From the NCBI RefSeq assembly GCF_051859025.1, contig NZ_JBHYGL010000001.1, positions 620,001 through 684,000 of the forward strand: 64,000 nt of DNA, written 5' to 3'. A program made the position numbers and the translations under genes. Shown one piece after another: positions 49,137 to 59,650 of this stretch. The stretch is from Falsiroseomonas sp051859025. GTDB taxonomy: Bacteria; Pseudomonadota; Alphaproteobacteria; Acetobacterales; Acetobacteraceae. Positions within the stretch are counted from its first letter, which is position 1; every line of letters starts with the position of its first letter. The notes beneath the pieces are model-generated. The model was not told the DNA's origin and searched no databases. It saw only the letters and a program-made list of their open reading frames with translations.

Positions 49137-49481
49137 TCACCCCGGCAGCCAGCGCACCAGGGGCCCGAGTTCCGCCGCATCCCCTTCCGTCACGCCGATG
49201 ACGGCGGAAAGGTCCACCCGGCCGCGGCCCGGAATCTCCAGCGTCGGTGGTTCGAAACTCGCGATGGTCGACCCATTCGGCGCCTCGACATGGCCTGCGC
49301 GGTGGGATTGCGTCGCCTCCACGGGCTCATTCCCGCGGGGATGCGCGTCGGAGGGTTCGTCAGTACCCGCGTAGCCGACGCCCTTCATGGGGGCGAGGGA
49401 GTAGCGCGGCTCGTCAGCCTCCCCCGGGGGCGCCCCGGGGCGCTCGATCTCGTAGCGATAGACGGCGAAGCGTTCCGGCAC
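49137..49481 (-). CDS. Small conserved-looking protein, unknown function
   Basis: A 114-residue protein (VPERFAVYRYEIERPG at the start, LEIPGRGRVDLSAVIGVTEG near the end). A GTG start at 49481 is chosen because a perfect AGGAGG lies 9 bases upstream; a longer frame to 49517 has none. The composition is balanced, unlike shadow frames here, which supports coding. No domain is recognised. It lies 54 bases after the DUF1501 gene on the same strand. Confidence 0.6.
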   Translation of the reverse strand: MPERFAVYRYEIERPGAPPGEADEPRYSLAPMKGVGYAGTDEPSDAHPRGNEPVEATQSHRAGHVEAPNGSTIASFEPPTLEIPGRGRVDLSAVIGVTEGDAAELGPLVRWLPG

Positions 49482-49535
49482 CGTGGCATTCCTCCTGTCG
49501 CGGAGGGGCAACGCCACGGGCGCCGCCGTGGTTGC

Positions 49536-50738
49536 TCAGGCCCGGACCAGCCCCGCCATCGGCGCCGCATCCCGGCTGTCCGGGAAGGCCTGCGCCACCG
49601 CCGCATCCGGCAGGCGCAGATGGTCGCGCAGCAGGCCCTTGGCGATGGTGCGGAGATCCCGCGTGGGCTGGAGGTCCCGGTTGTCCAGCAATTGCGCGGG
49701 CGCCAGCCCCGGCCAATCCGCCACCACCCGCCCGCCGGCGATCGCGCCACCCATCAGGAAGGCGACGCCGCCCGTGCCGTGATCCGTGCCGAGATTGCCG
49801 TTCACCCGCGCGGTCCGGCCGAATTCGGTGATGACCAGCACCGCCGTCCGCGCCCAGGCATCGCCGAGTGAGGTCTTGAGCTGCCCGATCCCCTCATCCA
49901 GTTGCCGCATCGGTCCCATGATGCGCCCGGCCTGGCTGGAATGCGTGTCCCAGCCCCCCAGTTCCAGCGCCGCCACGCGCGGCCCGCCGCTTTCCGACAG
50001 CAGGCGCCCCGCCGCCGCGGCCAGGCGCGGGAAGCTGCCACGATCCGGGTCATTGGTCGGCGCGCCCAGCGCCTGCATGGCGAAGCCGCGGGCGCGCATG
50101 CCCTCCGCGAAGGGGCCGGCGAGGCGGGGATCGGCGCCCTGCAACGCCGCCAGGCGGTACATCAGGTCCTCGGAAGGCCGGTCGAGCCCCGGGGGCGCAT
50201 AGGCGCCCACCGGCACGATGCCCCGCAGCAGCAGGGGCACGCCGCCGCCGATGGCGATGCCGGCGCGAGACGCGCCCGCCGCCGGCACCGCCTGGAGGGC
50301 GCGGTTCAGCCAGCCGCTGGTCAGGCGCTGGGCACCACCGGCCTCCAGCAGGTCCTGCGCCTCGAAATGACTGCGGCTGCGATAGGGGCCGGCGACGGCG
50401 TGCACCACCATCGCCTCATTCGCCCGATACATCGCATGGAGGTTCGCGAAGCCGGGATGCAGGCCGAAGCGCCCGCCGAGGTCGAGCAGCCCGCCCTCCC
50501 GCCCCGGTTCCGGCAGCATCAGGGCGCCGCGCAGTTCCTCGGCGCCGGGATCGCCATAGGGCTGCACGGCATACAGCCCGTCCAGCGCGCCGCGCAGGAT
50601 GATGACGACCAGCCGCCGGTCCCCGGGCGCCTGCGCCAGGGCGAGGCGCGACCGCCCCAGCGCGACGGTGGCGCCAAGGCCGAGCAGCAGGCCGCGCCGG
50701 GTTGGCCTGAAGGAAGCGTGGGTCACGGCGTCGCTCAT
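49536..50738 (-). CDS. DUF1501-family exported protein
   Basis: A 400-residue protein of the DUF1501 (sulfatase-like alkaline-phosphatase fold) family. It has a twin-arginine signal (TRRGLLLGLGATVALGRSRLALAQ), LVVIILRGALDGLYAVQPYGD, ELGGWDTHSSQAGRI and VITEFGRTARVNGNLGTDHG. Its substrate is unknown in all organisms. Its ATG overlaps the stop of the DUF1800 gene (ATGA); the two families are almost always paired, so they act together, probably in the periplasm. Confidence 0.9.
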   Translation of the reverse strand: MSDAVTHASFRPTRRGLLLGLGATVALGRSRLALAQAPGDRRLVVIILRGALDGLYAVQPYGDPGAEELRGALMLPEPGREGGLLDLGGRFGLHPGFANLHAMYRANEAMVVHAVAGPYRSRSHFEAQDLLEAGGAQRLTSGWLNRALQAVPAAGASRAGIAIGGGVPLLLRGIVPVGAYAPPGLDRPSEDLMYRLAALQGADPRLAGPFAEGMRARGFAMQALGAPTNDPDRGSFPRLAAAAGRLLSESGGPRVAALELGGWDTHSSQAGRIMGPMRQLDEGIGQLKTSLGDAWARTAVLVITEFGRTARVNGNLGTDHGTGGVAFLMGGAIAGGRVVADWPGLAPAQLLDNRDLQPTRDLRTIAKGLLRDHLRLPDAAVAQAFPDSRDAAPMAGLVRA

Positions 50739-52045
50739 CGCTGCATGAACTCCGGGCTGCCGAACAGCAGGGTCAAGGCATCGCGCACGGAACCCGCGCG
50801 CCCCATGGCGGTGGCTGTCTCCGCCCGGCCGAGCGGCCCCAGCGCCGCCGCCGCCACCGCCTGCGCATCCGCCCGCGGCGCCCGTCCCGCCAGGCTGTAG
50901 GCCCAGTCCACCCGCCGCATCATGGCTTCCGGCGATGCCCATTCCGCCAGCGTGTCCGGCCAGCCATTCGGCTGTGGCGCGCTCCAGTTCGGCTGGGCCA
51001 GCGCCGACATGCCGGAGAGGAGGACATCCGCCCGTTCCTCCGCCAGGCCGATCGCGCGAGTCGCGGCGATGACGTAGTCCGAGGGCGATCGGAACTTGGC
51101 CAGCGGCGAGGCCCAGGCCTGCGGCAGCCGGACCAGGGCGCGGGAGACGGCGCCGAGGTCGCCTGTGGTCTCCCGCAGCACGGTCTCCAGCGCCCGGACG
51201 GCTGCCGCCGGTGGCTCATCGGCCACGAAATGACGGGCGAGCTTCAGGGCCAGGTGGCGCCAGGTGGCGGGGTGTTCGGCCAGGAAGCGCAGCGCAGCCT
51301 CGCCCTCCGCCTCCCCATCTCCGAAACGGCGCCCGAGGATGCGCTTGTCCCCGGGTTCATGGGCCGCGGCGCGGTAGGCGAAGCCGAAGGGCGGGTTGCG
51401 GAAATCCACCGACCAGCCGGTCAGCAGCCGGGCGAATTCCTGCACGTCGCCCTGGGTGTAGCCGCCGGCGGGGGACAGGGTGTGCAGTTCCAGCACCTCC
51501 CGCGCCAGGTTCTCGTTCAGGCCACGCCGGCGCCGCTGGCCAGCCTGGCTGTTCGGCCCGACCGATCCCACGTTGTCGAGGTAGATGAGCATGGCCGGAT
51601 GCCGCGCCACCGCCACCACCATGTCCGCGAAGCGGCCCGTGACATGCGGGCGGATCGCGTCGCGCTCGAAGGCGCCAATGATGGGCTGGATGGAGCCGAC
51701 GCGGCGGCTGACCGTGAAATGGTTCATCCAGAAATCGACCAGCCTTTCCCGGTACCCCTGGCCGGTGGTCAGGCGGCGATGGGCGAAGGCGATGTTCTCG
51801 CTCCGGATCGCCTCGTTCAACACCGAACGGCCATTGGCGGCGCGGGGGGGCTCCTGCCCGGCCAGCCGCGCGGCCTGGTCCACCATCCGCATTTGCATGC
51901 CCTCCGACAGGCCGAGCCCCTCCGGCGCGGGCGCGGGGCGCGCGATCTGGTCAAGCAGCCATGCCTCGGGGTCGGCGGGAGGGGCCTCGCCAAGCCGCAG
52001 GCCATAGCCGAAGCGGATGGCGGCGATGTAACCACGGGTGCTCAT
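50735..52045 (-). CDS. DUF1800-family protein
   Basis: A 436-residue protein with the DUF1800 pattern: AAIRFGYGLR near the start, ERLVDFWMNHFTVSRR, NENLAREVLELHTLSPAGGYTQGDVQEFARLLTGW, and KLARHFVADEPP. No signal peptide is evident at the chosen ATG, so export may depend on its DUF1501 partner. Function unknown. It is the first gene of the pair and is divergent from fusA across 311 bases. Confidence 0.9.
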   Translation of the reverse strand: MSTRGYIAAIRFGYGLRLGEAPPADPEAWLLDQIARPAPAPEGLGLSEGMQMRMVDQAARLAGQEPPRAANGRSVLNEAIRSENIAFAHRRLTTGQGYRERLVDFWMNHFTVSRRVGSIQPIIGAFERDAIRPHVTGRFADMVVAVARHPAMLIYLDNVGSVGPNSQAGQRRRRGLNENLAREVLELHTLSPAGGYTQGDVQEFARLLTGWSVDFRNPPFGFAYRAAAHEPGDKRILGRRFGDGEAEGEAALRFLAEHPATWRHLALKLARHFVADEPPAAAVRALETVLRETTGDLGAVSRALVRLPQAWASPLAKFRSPSDYVIAATRAIGLAEERADVLLSGMSALAQPNWSAPQPNGWPDTLAEWASPEAMMRRVDWAYSLAGRAPRADAQAVAAAALGPLGRAETATAMGRAGSVRDALTLLFGSPEFMQR

Positions 52046-52356
52046 GCGCCAGCCTTACCATCCAGCCCGGCGCCGCTGCAGCATCCATCTCGTGACGGAA
52101 GGTGACGCCGGGCCATCGGCCCGCAGCGGGGAACGGACGCCGCCCGCCGCAGGGTCGCCCCGCATCGCCCGCCGCAGGGTCGCCCCGCATCGCCCGTCGC
52201 AGGGCAGCCCCGCATTGCCCGCCATCCGGGAACGCTTGCAAAACCGCCCGGGAGAGGGCATCTCCCCCTCCGCACAAGGCTAGATTCGGAACCATTGCGC
52301 GGGCGGCACGGGGATTTCCCCGCTGTCGGGCCCGCTTTCGCGTATGGAGGCCCATC
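52046..52356. other. Divergent gap between the DUF1800 gene and fusA
   Basis: This 311-base gap holds a 25-bp tandem repeat (52141-52215) and the presumed promoters of both flanking genes. No promoter hexamers stand out in the GC-rich sequence. A TGGAGG ribosome binding site for the EF-G gene lies at 52345-52350. No other gene or RNA is recognised. Confidence 0.5.
52141..52215. repeat. 25-bp tandem repeat upstream of fusA
   Basis: Two identical 25-bp units (52141-52165 and 52166-52190, beginning CGCCCGCCGCAGGG) are followed by a third with three mismatches (52191-52215) and a partial fourth. The unit length rules out reading-frame conservation. It lies 142-216 bases before the fusA start. 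Confidence 0.85.
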
Positions 52357-54438
<2,082 letters not shown>

Positions 54439-54463
54439 TCCCATCGGGATCGGCTGACACCAG

Positions 54464-54499
54464 CGGCGCCGGGGGCAACCCCGGCGCCGTTTGTGTTTC
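54464..54499 (+). terminator. Rho-independent terminator after fusA
   Basis: CGGCGCCGGGG (54464-54474) and its perfect complement (54479-54489) form an 11-bp stem closed by a GCAA tetraloop, followed by TTTGTGTTT. It ends the single-gene fusA transcript 26 bases after the stop. Confidence 0.9.
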
Positions 54500-54556
54500 A
54501 CCCCGCCTCCCGCGGGTGGGGCGGGGGGAAACCCCCGCGCCGTTCGCGTTTCGGCC

Positions 54557-55000
54557 CTACCGCTTCATGAAATGCGTGGCGGTCGCGTCCAGCACCACCG
54601 CGCCATTGTCCACCCGCTTCAGCAGGTAGCGCAGCTTCACGATCCCCATCTCCGGCTTGCTCCGTGATGGCCGGATCTCCACCACCCCCAGCGTGAAGGC
54701 CACCTCCGTATCCGGGGGCAGGGGTGCGGGCCAGGATAGTTCCATCCCCCCGCCCGCCAGGTTGATGCGTGTGATCAGCCCGCTGCGGACCAGGTGCCCG
54801 ATGGCGGAGGACAGGGTGTGCAGGCCGGAAGCCACCAGCCCGCCGAAGATCGACCCCTTCGCCGCTTCCTCATCCAGGTGGAAGTATTGCGGGTCATACC
54901 TCCGGGCGAAATCCAGCACCTCCTGCCGTGGCAGGGCGAAGCGGCCGAGGTCGAATTCCTGGCCGGGCGACAGCTCATCGAGCGAATTCAGCGGTTCCAT
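54557..55000 (-). CDS. MaoC-like hot-dog dehydratase
   Basis: A 147-residue hot-dog protein of the MaoC/(R)-enoyl-CoA hydratase family: RRYDPQYFHLDEEAA gives the Asp-His catalytic pair and GLVASGLHTLSSAIGHL the hydratase-2 helix. It probably hydrates an enoyl-CoA or acts on a related thioester. It lies 33 bases downstream of tctA on the same strand and may be co-transcribed with the tricarboxylate transporter. Substrate unknown. Confidence 0.85.
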   Translation of the reverse strand: MEPLNSLDELSPGQEFDLGRFALPRQEVLDFARRYDPQYFHLDEEAAKGSIFGGLVASGLHTLSSAIGHLVRSGLITRINLAGGGMELSWPAPLPPDTEVAFTLGVVEIRPSRSKPEMGIVKLRYLLKRVDNGAVVLDATATHFMKR

Positions 55001-55033
55001 GCCGGGCAGGGTAGGGGGCTCCCCGCCCCCTTG

Positions 55034-56527
55034 TCACGCCGCCCGCGGCGCCATGGAGCGCTGGATGCCCCGCCCGATCATCACCACCCAGATCAGGATG
55101 GTCGCGACGCCCAGCACGCCCGCGATCGGGCGCGCGAAGAATTCCAGCACTGCACCATCCGACTTGATCATGGACTGCACGAAGGTCTGTTCCAGCATCT
55201 CCCCCAGCACCAGGCCCAGGATCAGCGGCGCCACGGGGATGCCGTGTTCCTCCAGGAACCAGCCGAAGATGCCCATCACCAGCATCAGCGCGACACCATA
55301 GAGGCTGTTGGTCATGGCGAAGCTGCCGACCAGGCAGAACAGCAGGATGATGGGCAGCAGCAGGTTGCGCGGCACGCGCAGGATCTGCCGCGCCGATTTG
55401 ATGGCGGCCCAGCCCAGCGGCAGCATGATGATGTTGGCCAGGATGAAGATCAGGAACACCGCATAGATCAGCTGCGGATTCTCGGTGAACACCGTCGGCC
55501 CCGGATTCATCCCCTTCATGTAGAGCACGCCGATGACGATGGCGGTGATGCTGTCCCCCGGGATGCCGAAGACCAGGGCCGGAATCCATGCCCCGCCCAG
55601 CGCCGAATTATTGGCGGAGGTGCTGTCCACGATGCCCTCGACATGCCCGGTGCCGAATTTCTCCGGTTCCTTGGAGAATCGCTTGGACACGGCGTAGCTG
55701 ATCCAGGCCGCGATATCCGCGCCCGCGCCCGGCAGCGCGCCGATGGCGGTACCGAGGAGGCTGCCGCGGAGAAAGTTGAACCAGTAGCGCCGGAACACCG
55801 CGCCCACGCCGCGGAAGATGTTGCCGACCTGCTGCACCACGACGCGGCCCGTGCCGTCCAGCGACACCGCGCCGCGCATCAACTCACTCACCGCGAACAT
55901 GCCGATCAGCGTCGGCACGAAGTTGATGCCGGACATCAGGTTGACGTCGCCGAAGGTGAAGCGCGGATACCCCGCCGCCGGGTCGATGCCGACGCTGGCC
56001 AGCAGCAGCCCGATGAACAGCGAAAGAAAACCCTTCACCGGGTCCGCATTGGTCATGAACACCGCACAGGTCAGCCCCAGCAGCGCCAGCCAGAAATACT
56101 CGTAGGAGGAGAAGTTGATGGCCACTTCCGCCAGCAGCGGCGCGCAGGCGATCAGCACCGCGACGCCGACCAACCCGCCCGCGACGGAGAAGACCAGGTT
56201 CACGCCGAGGTTCAGGTTCAACTGCCCCTTCTGCGTCATGGCGTAGGATTCGTCGGTATAGGCGGCCGAAGCGGGCGTGCCCGGCATGCGCAGCATCGCG
56301 CCCGGTATGTCGCCGGCGAAGATCGCCATGGCGGTGGCGGTCACGATGGCGCCCAGCGCCGGCACCGGGGACATGAAGAAGGTAACGGGCACCAGCAGCG
56401 CCGTCGCCATGGTGGCGGTCAGCCCCGGCATGGCGCCGACGAACATGCCGAAGACGGCGGAAGCCCCGATCACCGCCAGCACATAGGGATCGAAGACAAG
56501 GCCGAAGGCCTGGATCAGCGCATCCAT
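55034..56527 (-). CDS. tctA: Tripartite tricarboxylate transporter, large membrane subunit
   Basis: A 497-residue membrane protein with about eleven or twelve segments and the TctA signatures GAMPGLTATMATALLVP and GALPGAGADIAAWISY, the latter being the second copy of the repeat. It is the ion-coupled carrier that receives substrate from a TctC/Bug protein. The ATG at 56527 shares one base with the tctB stop. It is the only TctA in the window, so it is also a candidate partner for the orphan Bug proteins. Confidence 0.95.
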   Translation of the reverse strand: MDALIQAFGLVFDPYVLAVIGASAVFGMFVGAMPGLTATMATALLVPVTFFMSPVPALGAIVTATAMAIFAGDIPGAMLRMPGTPASAAYTDESYAMTQKGQLNLNLGVNLVFSVAGGLVGVAVLIACAPLLAEVAINFSSYEYFWLALLGLTCAVFMTNADPVKGFLSLFIGLLLASVGIDPAAGYPRFTFGDVNLMSGINFVPTLIGMFAVSELMRGAVSLDGTGRVVVQQVGNIFRGVGAVFRRYWFNFLRGSLLGTAIGALPGAGADIAAWISYAVSKRFSKEPEKFGTGHVEGIVDSTSANNSALGGAWIPALVFGIPGDSITAIVIGVLYMKGMNPGPTVFTENPQLIYAVFLIFILANIIMLPLGWAAIKSARQILRVPRNLLLPIILLFCLVGSFAMTNSLYGVALMLVMGIFGWFLEEHGIPVAPLILGLVLGEMLEQTFVQSMIKSDGAVLEFFARPIAGVLGVATILIWVVMIGRGIQRSMAPRAA

Positions 56528-56991
56528 CAGAGGAACGGGTCCATCAGGCCACGGGGCAGGGGCACGCGCATCAGCCCGGCGAAGAACCAATGCACCATCA
56601 GCGCCATCCCCGCCGCCACGGGCAGCGCCAGCACGGGCCGCGCCTTGAACCAGAGGAACAGCGCCGAGAGCAGGATGAAGGCGGTCGGGATGAAGCCCAG
56701 CGGATCGCTCAGCAGGATGTAGAACAGCGCCGCGCCGGGAATGGCGAGGAAGGAGAGCAGCCGCGCCGGTTCACGCGTCCATCCCTCCAGTACCACCAGG
56801 CCGCCCCGCGCCCGCACGCCCCGCAGCACGAGCATCAGCGCGCAGAAGCCGATGCCGGCCGCCAGGATGCGCGGGAACAGGTTCGGGCCGTAATCCTGCC
56901 CGGGGAAGGCGGGGAAGAAGGTGGTCAGCCACCACACCCCCCCCGCAAAGCCAAGCAGGATGGCGCCCAGAAGGGCATCGTTCAGTCGCAT
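56527..56991 (-). CDS. tctB: Tripartite tricarboxylate transporter, small membrane subunit
   Basis: A 154-residue protein with four hydrophobic segments, typical of TctB. The segment ALLGAILLGFAGGVWWLTT begins the first helix and DYGPNLFPRILAAGIGFCAL is the characteristic periplasmic loop and second helix. It stabilises TctA in the inner membrane. It lies 27 bases after tctC and overlaps tctA by one base. Confidence 0.92.
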   Translation of the reverse strand: MRLNDALLGAILLGFAGGVWWLTTFFPAFPGQDYGPNLFPRILAAGIGFCALMLVLRGVRARGGLVVLEGWTREPARLLSFLAIPGAALFYILLSDPLGFIPTAFILLSALFLWFKARPVLALPVAAGMALMVHWFFAGLMRVPLPRGLMDPFL

Positions 56992-57018
56992 CGCGATGCC
57001 CTTCCGGCCGCCCCGGGT

Positions 57019-58005
57019 TCAGCCGCGCGCCAGGCCGGCGCCGCGCATCGCCTCGCCCATCGCCTTGTCCGCCTCGGCCATGAAGCTGGTGAAGGCCGCC
57101 TGGTCGCCCCAGACCACGCCGAAGCCACGGCTCGCCATGAAGTCCTTGTACTCGCTGCTGTCATAGGCCTTCTTCAGGCTGTCGATCAGGCGGCGCTGCA
57201 CGTCCTGCGGCAGGTTCCGCGGCCCGGCGATCCCGCGCCAGGCGCCGGTCGAGTAGGTGATGCCCAGCGCCTCGTTCAGCGTCGGCACATTGGCGAACAT
57301 CGGGTTGCGGGCCGGCGCCATGATCGCCAGCGACTTCGCGCGGCCGGCATCGATCATCGCCCGCGCCTCCGGCACCGAACAGGTGACGATATCGACACCG
57401 CCCGCCGCCAGTTCCTGCATGGCCGGCGCCGCGCCGTTGGAGGGGACCCAGCGCACATGGTCCGCCCGCAGCCCCATCGCCTGCAGCCAGCCCACCAGCG
57501 CCAGGTGCCAGATGCCGCCCTGGCCTGTGCCGCTGGCCCGGAAGCGCCCGGCCGGCGCCGCCTTGATGGCATCCGCCAGCGCCTTGATGTCGGCATAGGG
57601 GGAGTTCTGCGCCACCTGGACGCCCGGCGGATCCTCGTTCAGCAGGGCGAGGGGCGTGTAGCTGGTGGGCTTGAGTTCGGTCAGGCCCTGCCAGTGCATC
57701 ATGGCGATCTCGACCGTGATCATCCCGATCGTGTAGCCATCCGCCGCCGCCGTCGCGATGGCGCTGTGGCCCACCACGCCCGATCCACCCGTGCGGTTCA
57801 CCACGTTCACGGGCTGGCCGAGGTCCCGTTCCAGCAGCGACCCCACGATTCGCGCGGTCGCGTCCGTGCCGCCGCCGGCGCCCCAGGGGACGATCATCTG
57901 GATCGGCCGGTTCGGCCAGCGCGGCTGCGCCAGGGCGGGCAGCGCCAGGCTGGCGGCGCCGAGGCCGGACGCGGCCAGCAGGGTACGACGGGTCACGCGG
58001 GTCAT
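57019..58005 (-). CDS. tctC: Tripartite tricarboxylate transporter, substrate-binding subunit (TctC/Bug)
   Basis: A 328-residue periplasmic protein. It has a signal peptide (TRRTLLAASGLGAASLALPALAQ), WPNRPIQMIVPWGAGGGTDATAR, and NRTGGSGVVGHSAIATAAADGYT. The ATG at 58005 follows GGAGGAATGTCGAG and is preferred over one 18 bases upstream. It heads the complete tctCBA operon. The ligand is probably a di- or tricarboxylate, but Bug proteins vary widely. Confidence 0.93.
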   Translation of the reverse strand: MTRVTRRTLLAASGLGAASLALPALAQPRWPNRPIQMIVPWGAGGGTDATARIVGSLLERDLGQPVNVVNRTGGSGVVGHSAIATAAADGYTIGMITVEIAMMHWQGLTELKPTSYTPLALLNEDPPGVQVAQNSPYADIKALADAIKAAPAGRFRASGTGQGGIWHLALVGWLQAMGLRADHVRWVPSNGAAPAMQELAAGGVDIVTCSVPEARAMIDAGRAKSLAIMAPARNPMFANVPTLNEALGITYSTGAWRGIAGPRNLPQDVQRRLIDSLKKAYDSSEYKDFMASRGFGVVWGDQAAFTSFMAEADKAMGEAMRGAGLARG

Positions 58006-58080
58006 CTCGACATTCCTCCCCATGCGTCGCCGTTGCGCCGGCGCGCTTTCCGGAAGGCTAGGCGGGATTCCGCCGTGGCA

Positions 58081-58521
58081 TCAAGCGCGCGGGGTGCCGG
58101 CGGGCCTCACAATCAATACGGTACCGTCCACCCCCTCGACCCGGACGCTGTCGCCGACCGCCGCCTCCGCATCCCGCGGCAGGCGCGCCGCCCAGTCGCT
58201 GTCCCCGAGCCTGACGCGCAGGCCGCCGGCCTCCACCTGGATCACCGTCGCCAGGCGGCCGGCCAGCCCGGCTTCGGGCGCGTTGACGCGGTGCGCCGGC
58301 CCCTCCACCCGCTTCTTCATGCGGATCGAGGCCAGGACCCCGGCGCCCAGCAGCACGAGGAACACCGCGACTTCCAGCCCGAAGCCGGGGTCGTGCAGCA
58401 GCACCACCAGCCCCGTGCCGATGGCGGCCAGCCCCGCCCACAGGAACCAGACCCCCGGCAGCAGCAATTCCGCGCCGAGCCCGACCAGCCCGGCGAGGAT
58501 CCAGATCAGCCCCGGTTCCAT
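58081..58521 (-). CDS. NfeD-family membrane protein
   Basis: A 146-residue protein with two to three N-terminal membrane helices (LIWILAGLVGLGAELLLPGVWFLW and a following pair). A C-terminal OB-fold is visible as LATVIQVEAGGLRVRLGDSDWAA and GDSVRVEGVDGTVLIV. NfeD proteins partner with SPFH/stomatin proteins in membrane microdomains and quality control. Its start overlaps the end of the SPFH gene by 16 bases. Confidence 0.88.
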   Translation of the reverse strand: MEPGLIWILAGLVGLGAELLLPGVWFLWAGLAAIGTGLVVLLHDPGFGLEVAVFLVLLGAGVLASIRMKKRVEGPAHRVNAPEAGLAGRLATVIQVEAGGLRVRLGDSDWAARLPRDAEAAVGDSVRVEGVDGTVLIVRPAGTPRA

Positions 58522-59489
58522 GGGCTCACCCCCGGCAGGGTCGGCGTGGCGGGCGGTACCGGCGGCGGCGCCGAGGCGGTTGGCGGCGCGGTCCCGGCGG
58601 GCCCGCCGGGGGAGGCCCGCAGCAATTCCATCGCCTGCGTGATCCCGCCGGCGAGGGAGGCGCTTTCCATCGGCACGACAACGAGCTTGGAGGAGGGGTT
58701 GGCGGCCAGAGCCTCGAACGCCTTCACATATTGCTGGGCGATGAAGTAGCGCAGCGCGTCGGCACCCGCCCCGGCGGCGGCTTCCGCCACCATGCGGGTC
58801 GCATTCGCCTCCGCCTGGGCCAGCGCCTCCCGCGCCTCCGCATCCCGCAGGGCTGAGTCCCGCCGGCCCTCGGCCTGCAGCACCAGCGCCTGCTTCTCGC
58901 CCTCCGCCTTCGCCACGCTCGCGCGGCGCTCCCGCTCCGCCGTCATCTGCAGGTTCATGGCGCGGATCAGGTTCTCCGGCGGCTCGATCTTGCGGATCTC
59001 CACGCGGCTGACCTTGGCGCCCCAGGCTTCCGTCGCGCCATCGAGGATCGTCAGCAGGGATGTGTTGATCCGGTCGCGGGAGGACAGCGTCTGGTCCAGG
59101 TCCATCTCACCGATCACGGCGCGGATGTTGGTCATCGCCATGGCGACCAGCGCCTGCTTAAGGTCCTGCACCGCATAGGCCGCCTTGGCGGGGTCCATGA
59201 CGCGGTAATAGACGATGCCGTCCACGGCGACGGAGGCATTGTCCTTGGTGATCACGGACTGCTCCGGGATGTCCAGCACCACTTCCTGAACGTTCAGCTT
59301 GCGGCCGATGCCATCGACATAGGGGATGATCAGGTTCAGCCCGGGCTGGAGCAGGCGCGTGAAGGCGCCGAAACGCTCCACCGACCAGACCTCCCCCTGC
59401 GGCACGGTGCGGACGCCCTTCGCCACGGTGATGACGGCCAGGGCGACGATGACAACCAGGATGATGGTGGCGAGCGGGATCTCGGGCAT
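58506..59489 (-). CDS. SPFH/stomatin-like membrane protein (QmcA/slipin type)
   Basis: A 327-residue protein with one N-terminal helix (LATIILVVIVALAVITVA), the SPFH domain (VPQGEVWSVERFGAF, LNVQEVVLDIPEQSVITKDNASVAVDG, VIGEMDLDQTLSSRDRIN), a coiled-coil from about residue 185, and a Pro-rich tail. It forms oligomers that organise the inner membrane and modulate proteases. The ATG at 59489 directly precedes the membrane helix. It forms an operon with NfeD. Confidence 0.92.
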   Translation of the reverse strand: MPEIPLATIILVVIVALAVITVAKGVRTVPQGEVWSVERFGAFTRLLQPGLNLIIPYVDGIGRKLNVQEVVLDIPEQSVITKDNASVAVDGIVYYRVMDPAKAAYAVQDLKQALVAMAMTNIRAVIGEMDLDQTLSSRDRINTSLLTILDGATEAWGAKVSRVEIRKIEPPENLIRAMNLQMTAERERRASVAKAEGEKQALVLQAEGRRDSALRDAEAREALAQAEANATRMVAEAAAGAGADALRYFIAQQYVKAFEALAANPSSKLVVVPMESASLAGGITQAMELLRASPGGPAGTAPPTASAPPPVPPATPTLPGVSPWNRG

Positions 59490-59650
59490 GGGGCGGCTCC
59501 AGTCTCGGATGTGGCGCGGACCAGGGTGTGGACCCTTTCCTGCCCCGCGAATGCGGCGCGGGCATGACGTTCGCGTGTCTTGCGCCGCATCAATGCCGGG
59601 GCGGCCCTGGCGCGCGCAATCTGGCGGCGGATCACGGATCGGGGTGGGGC

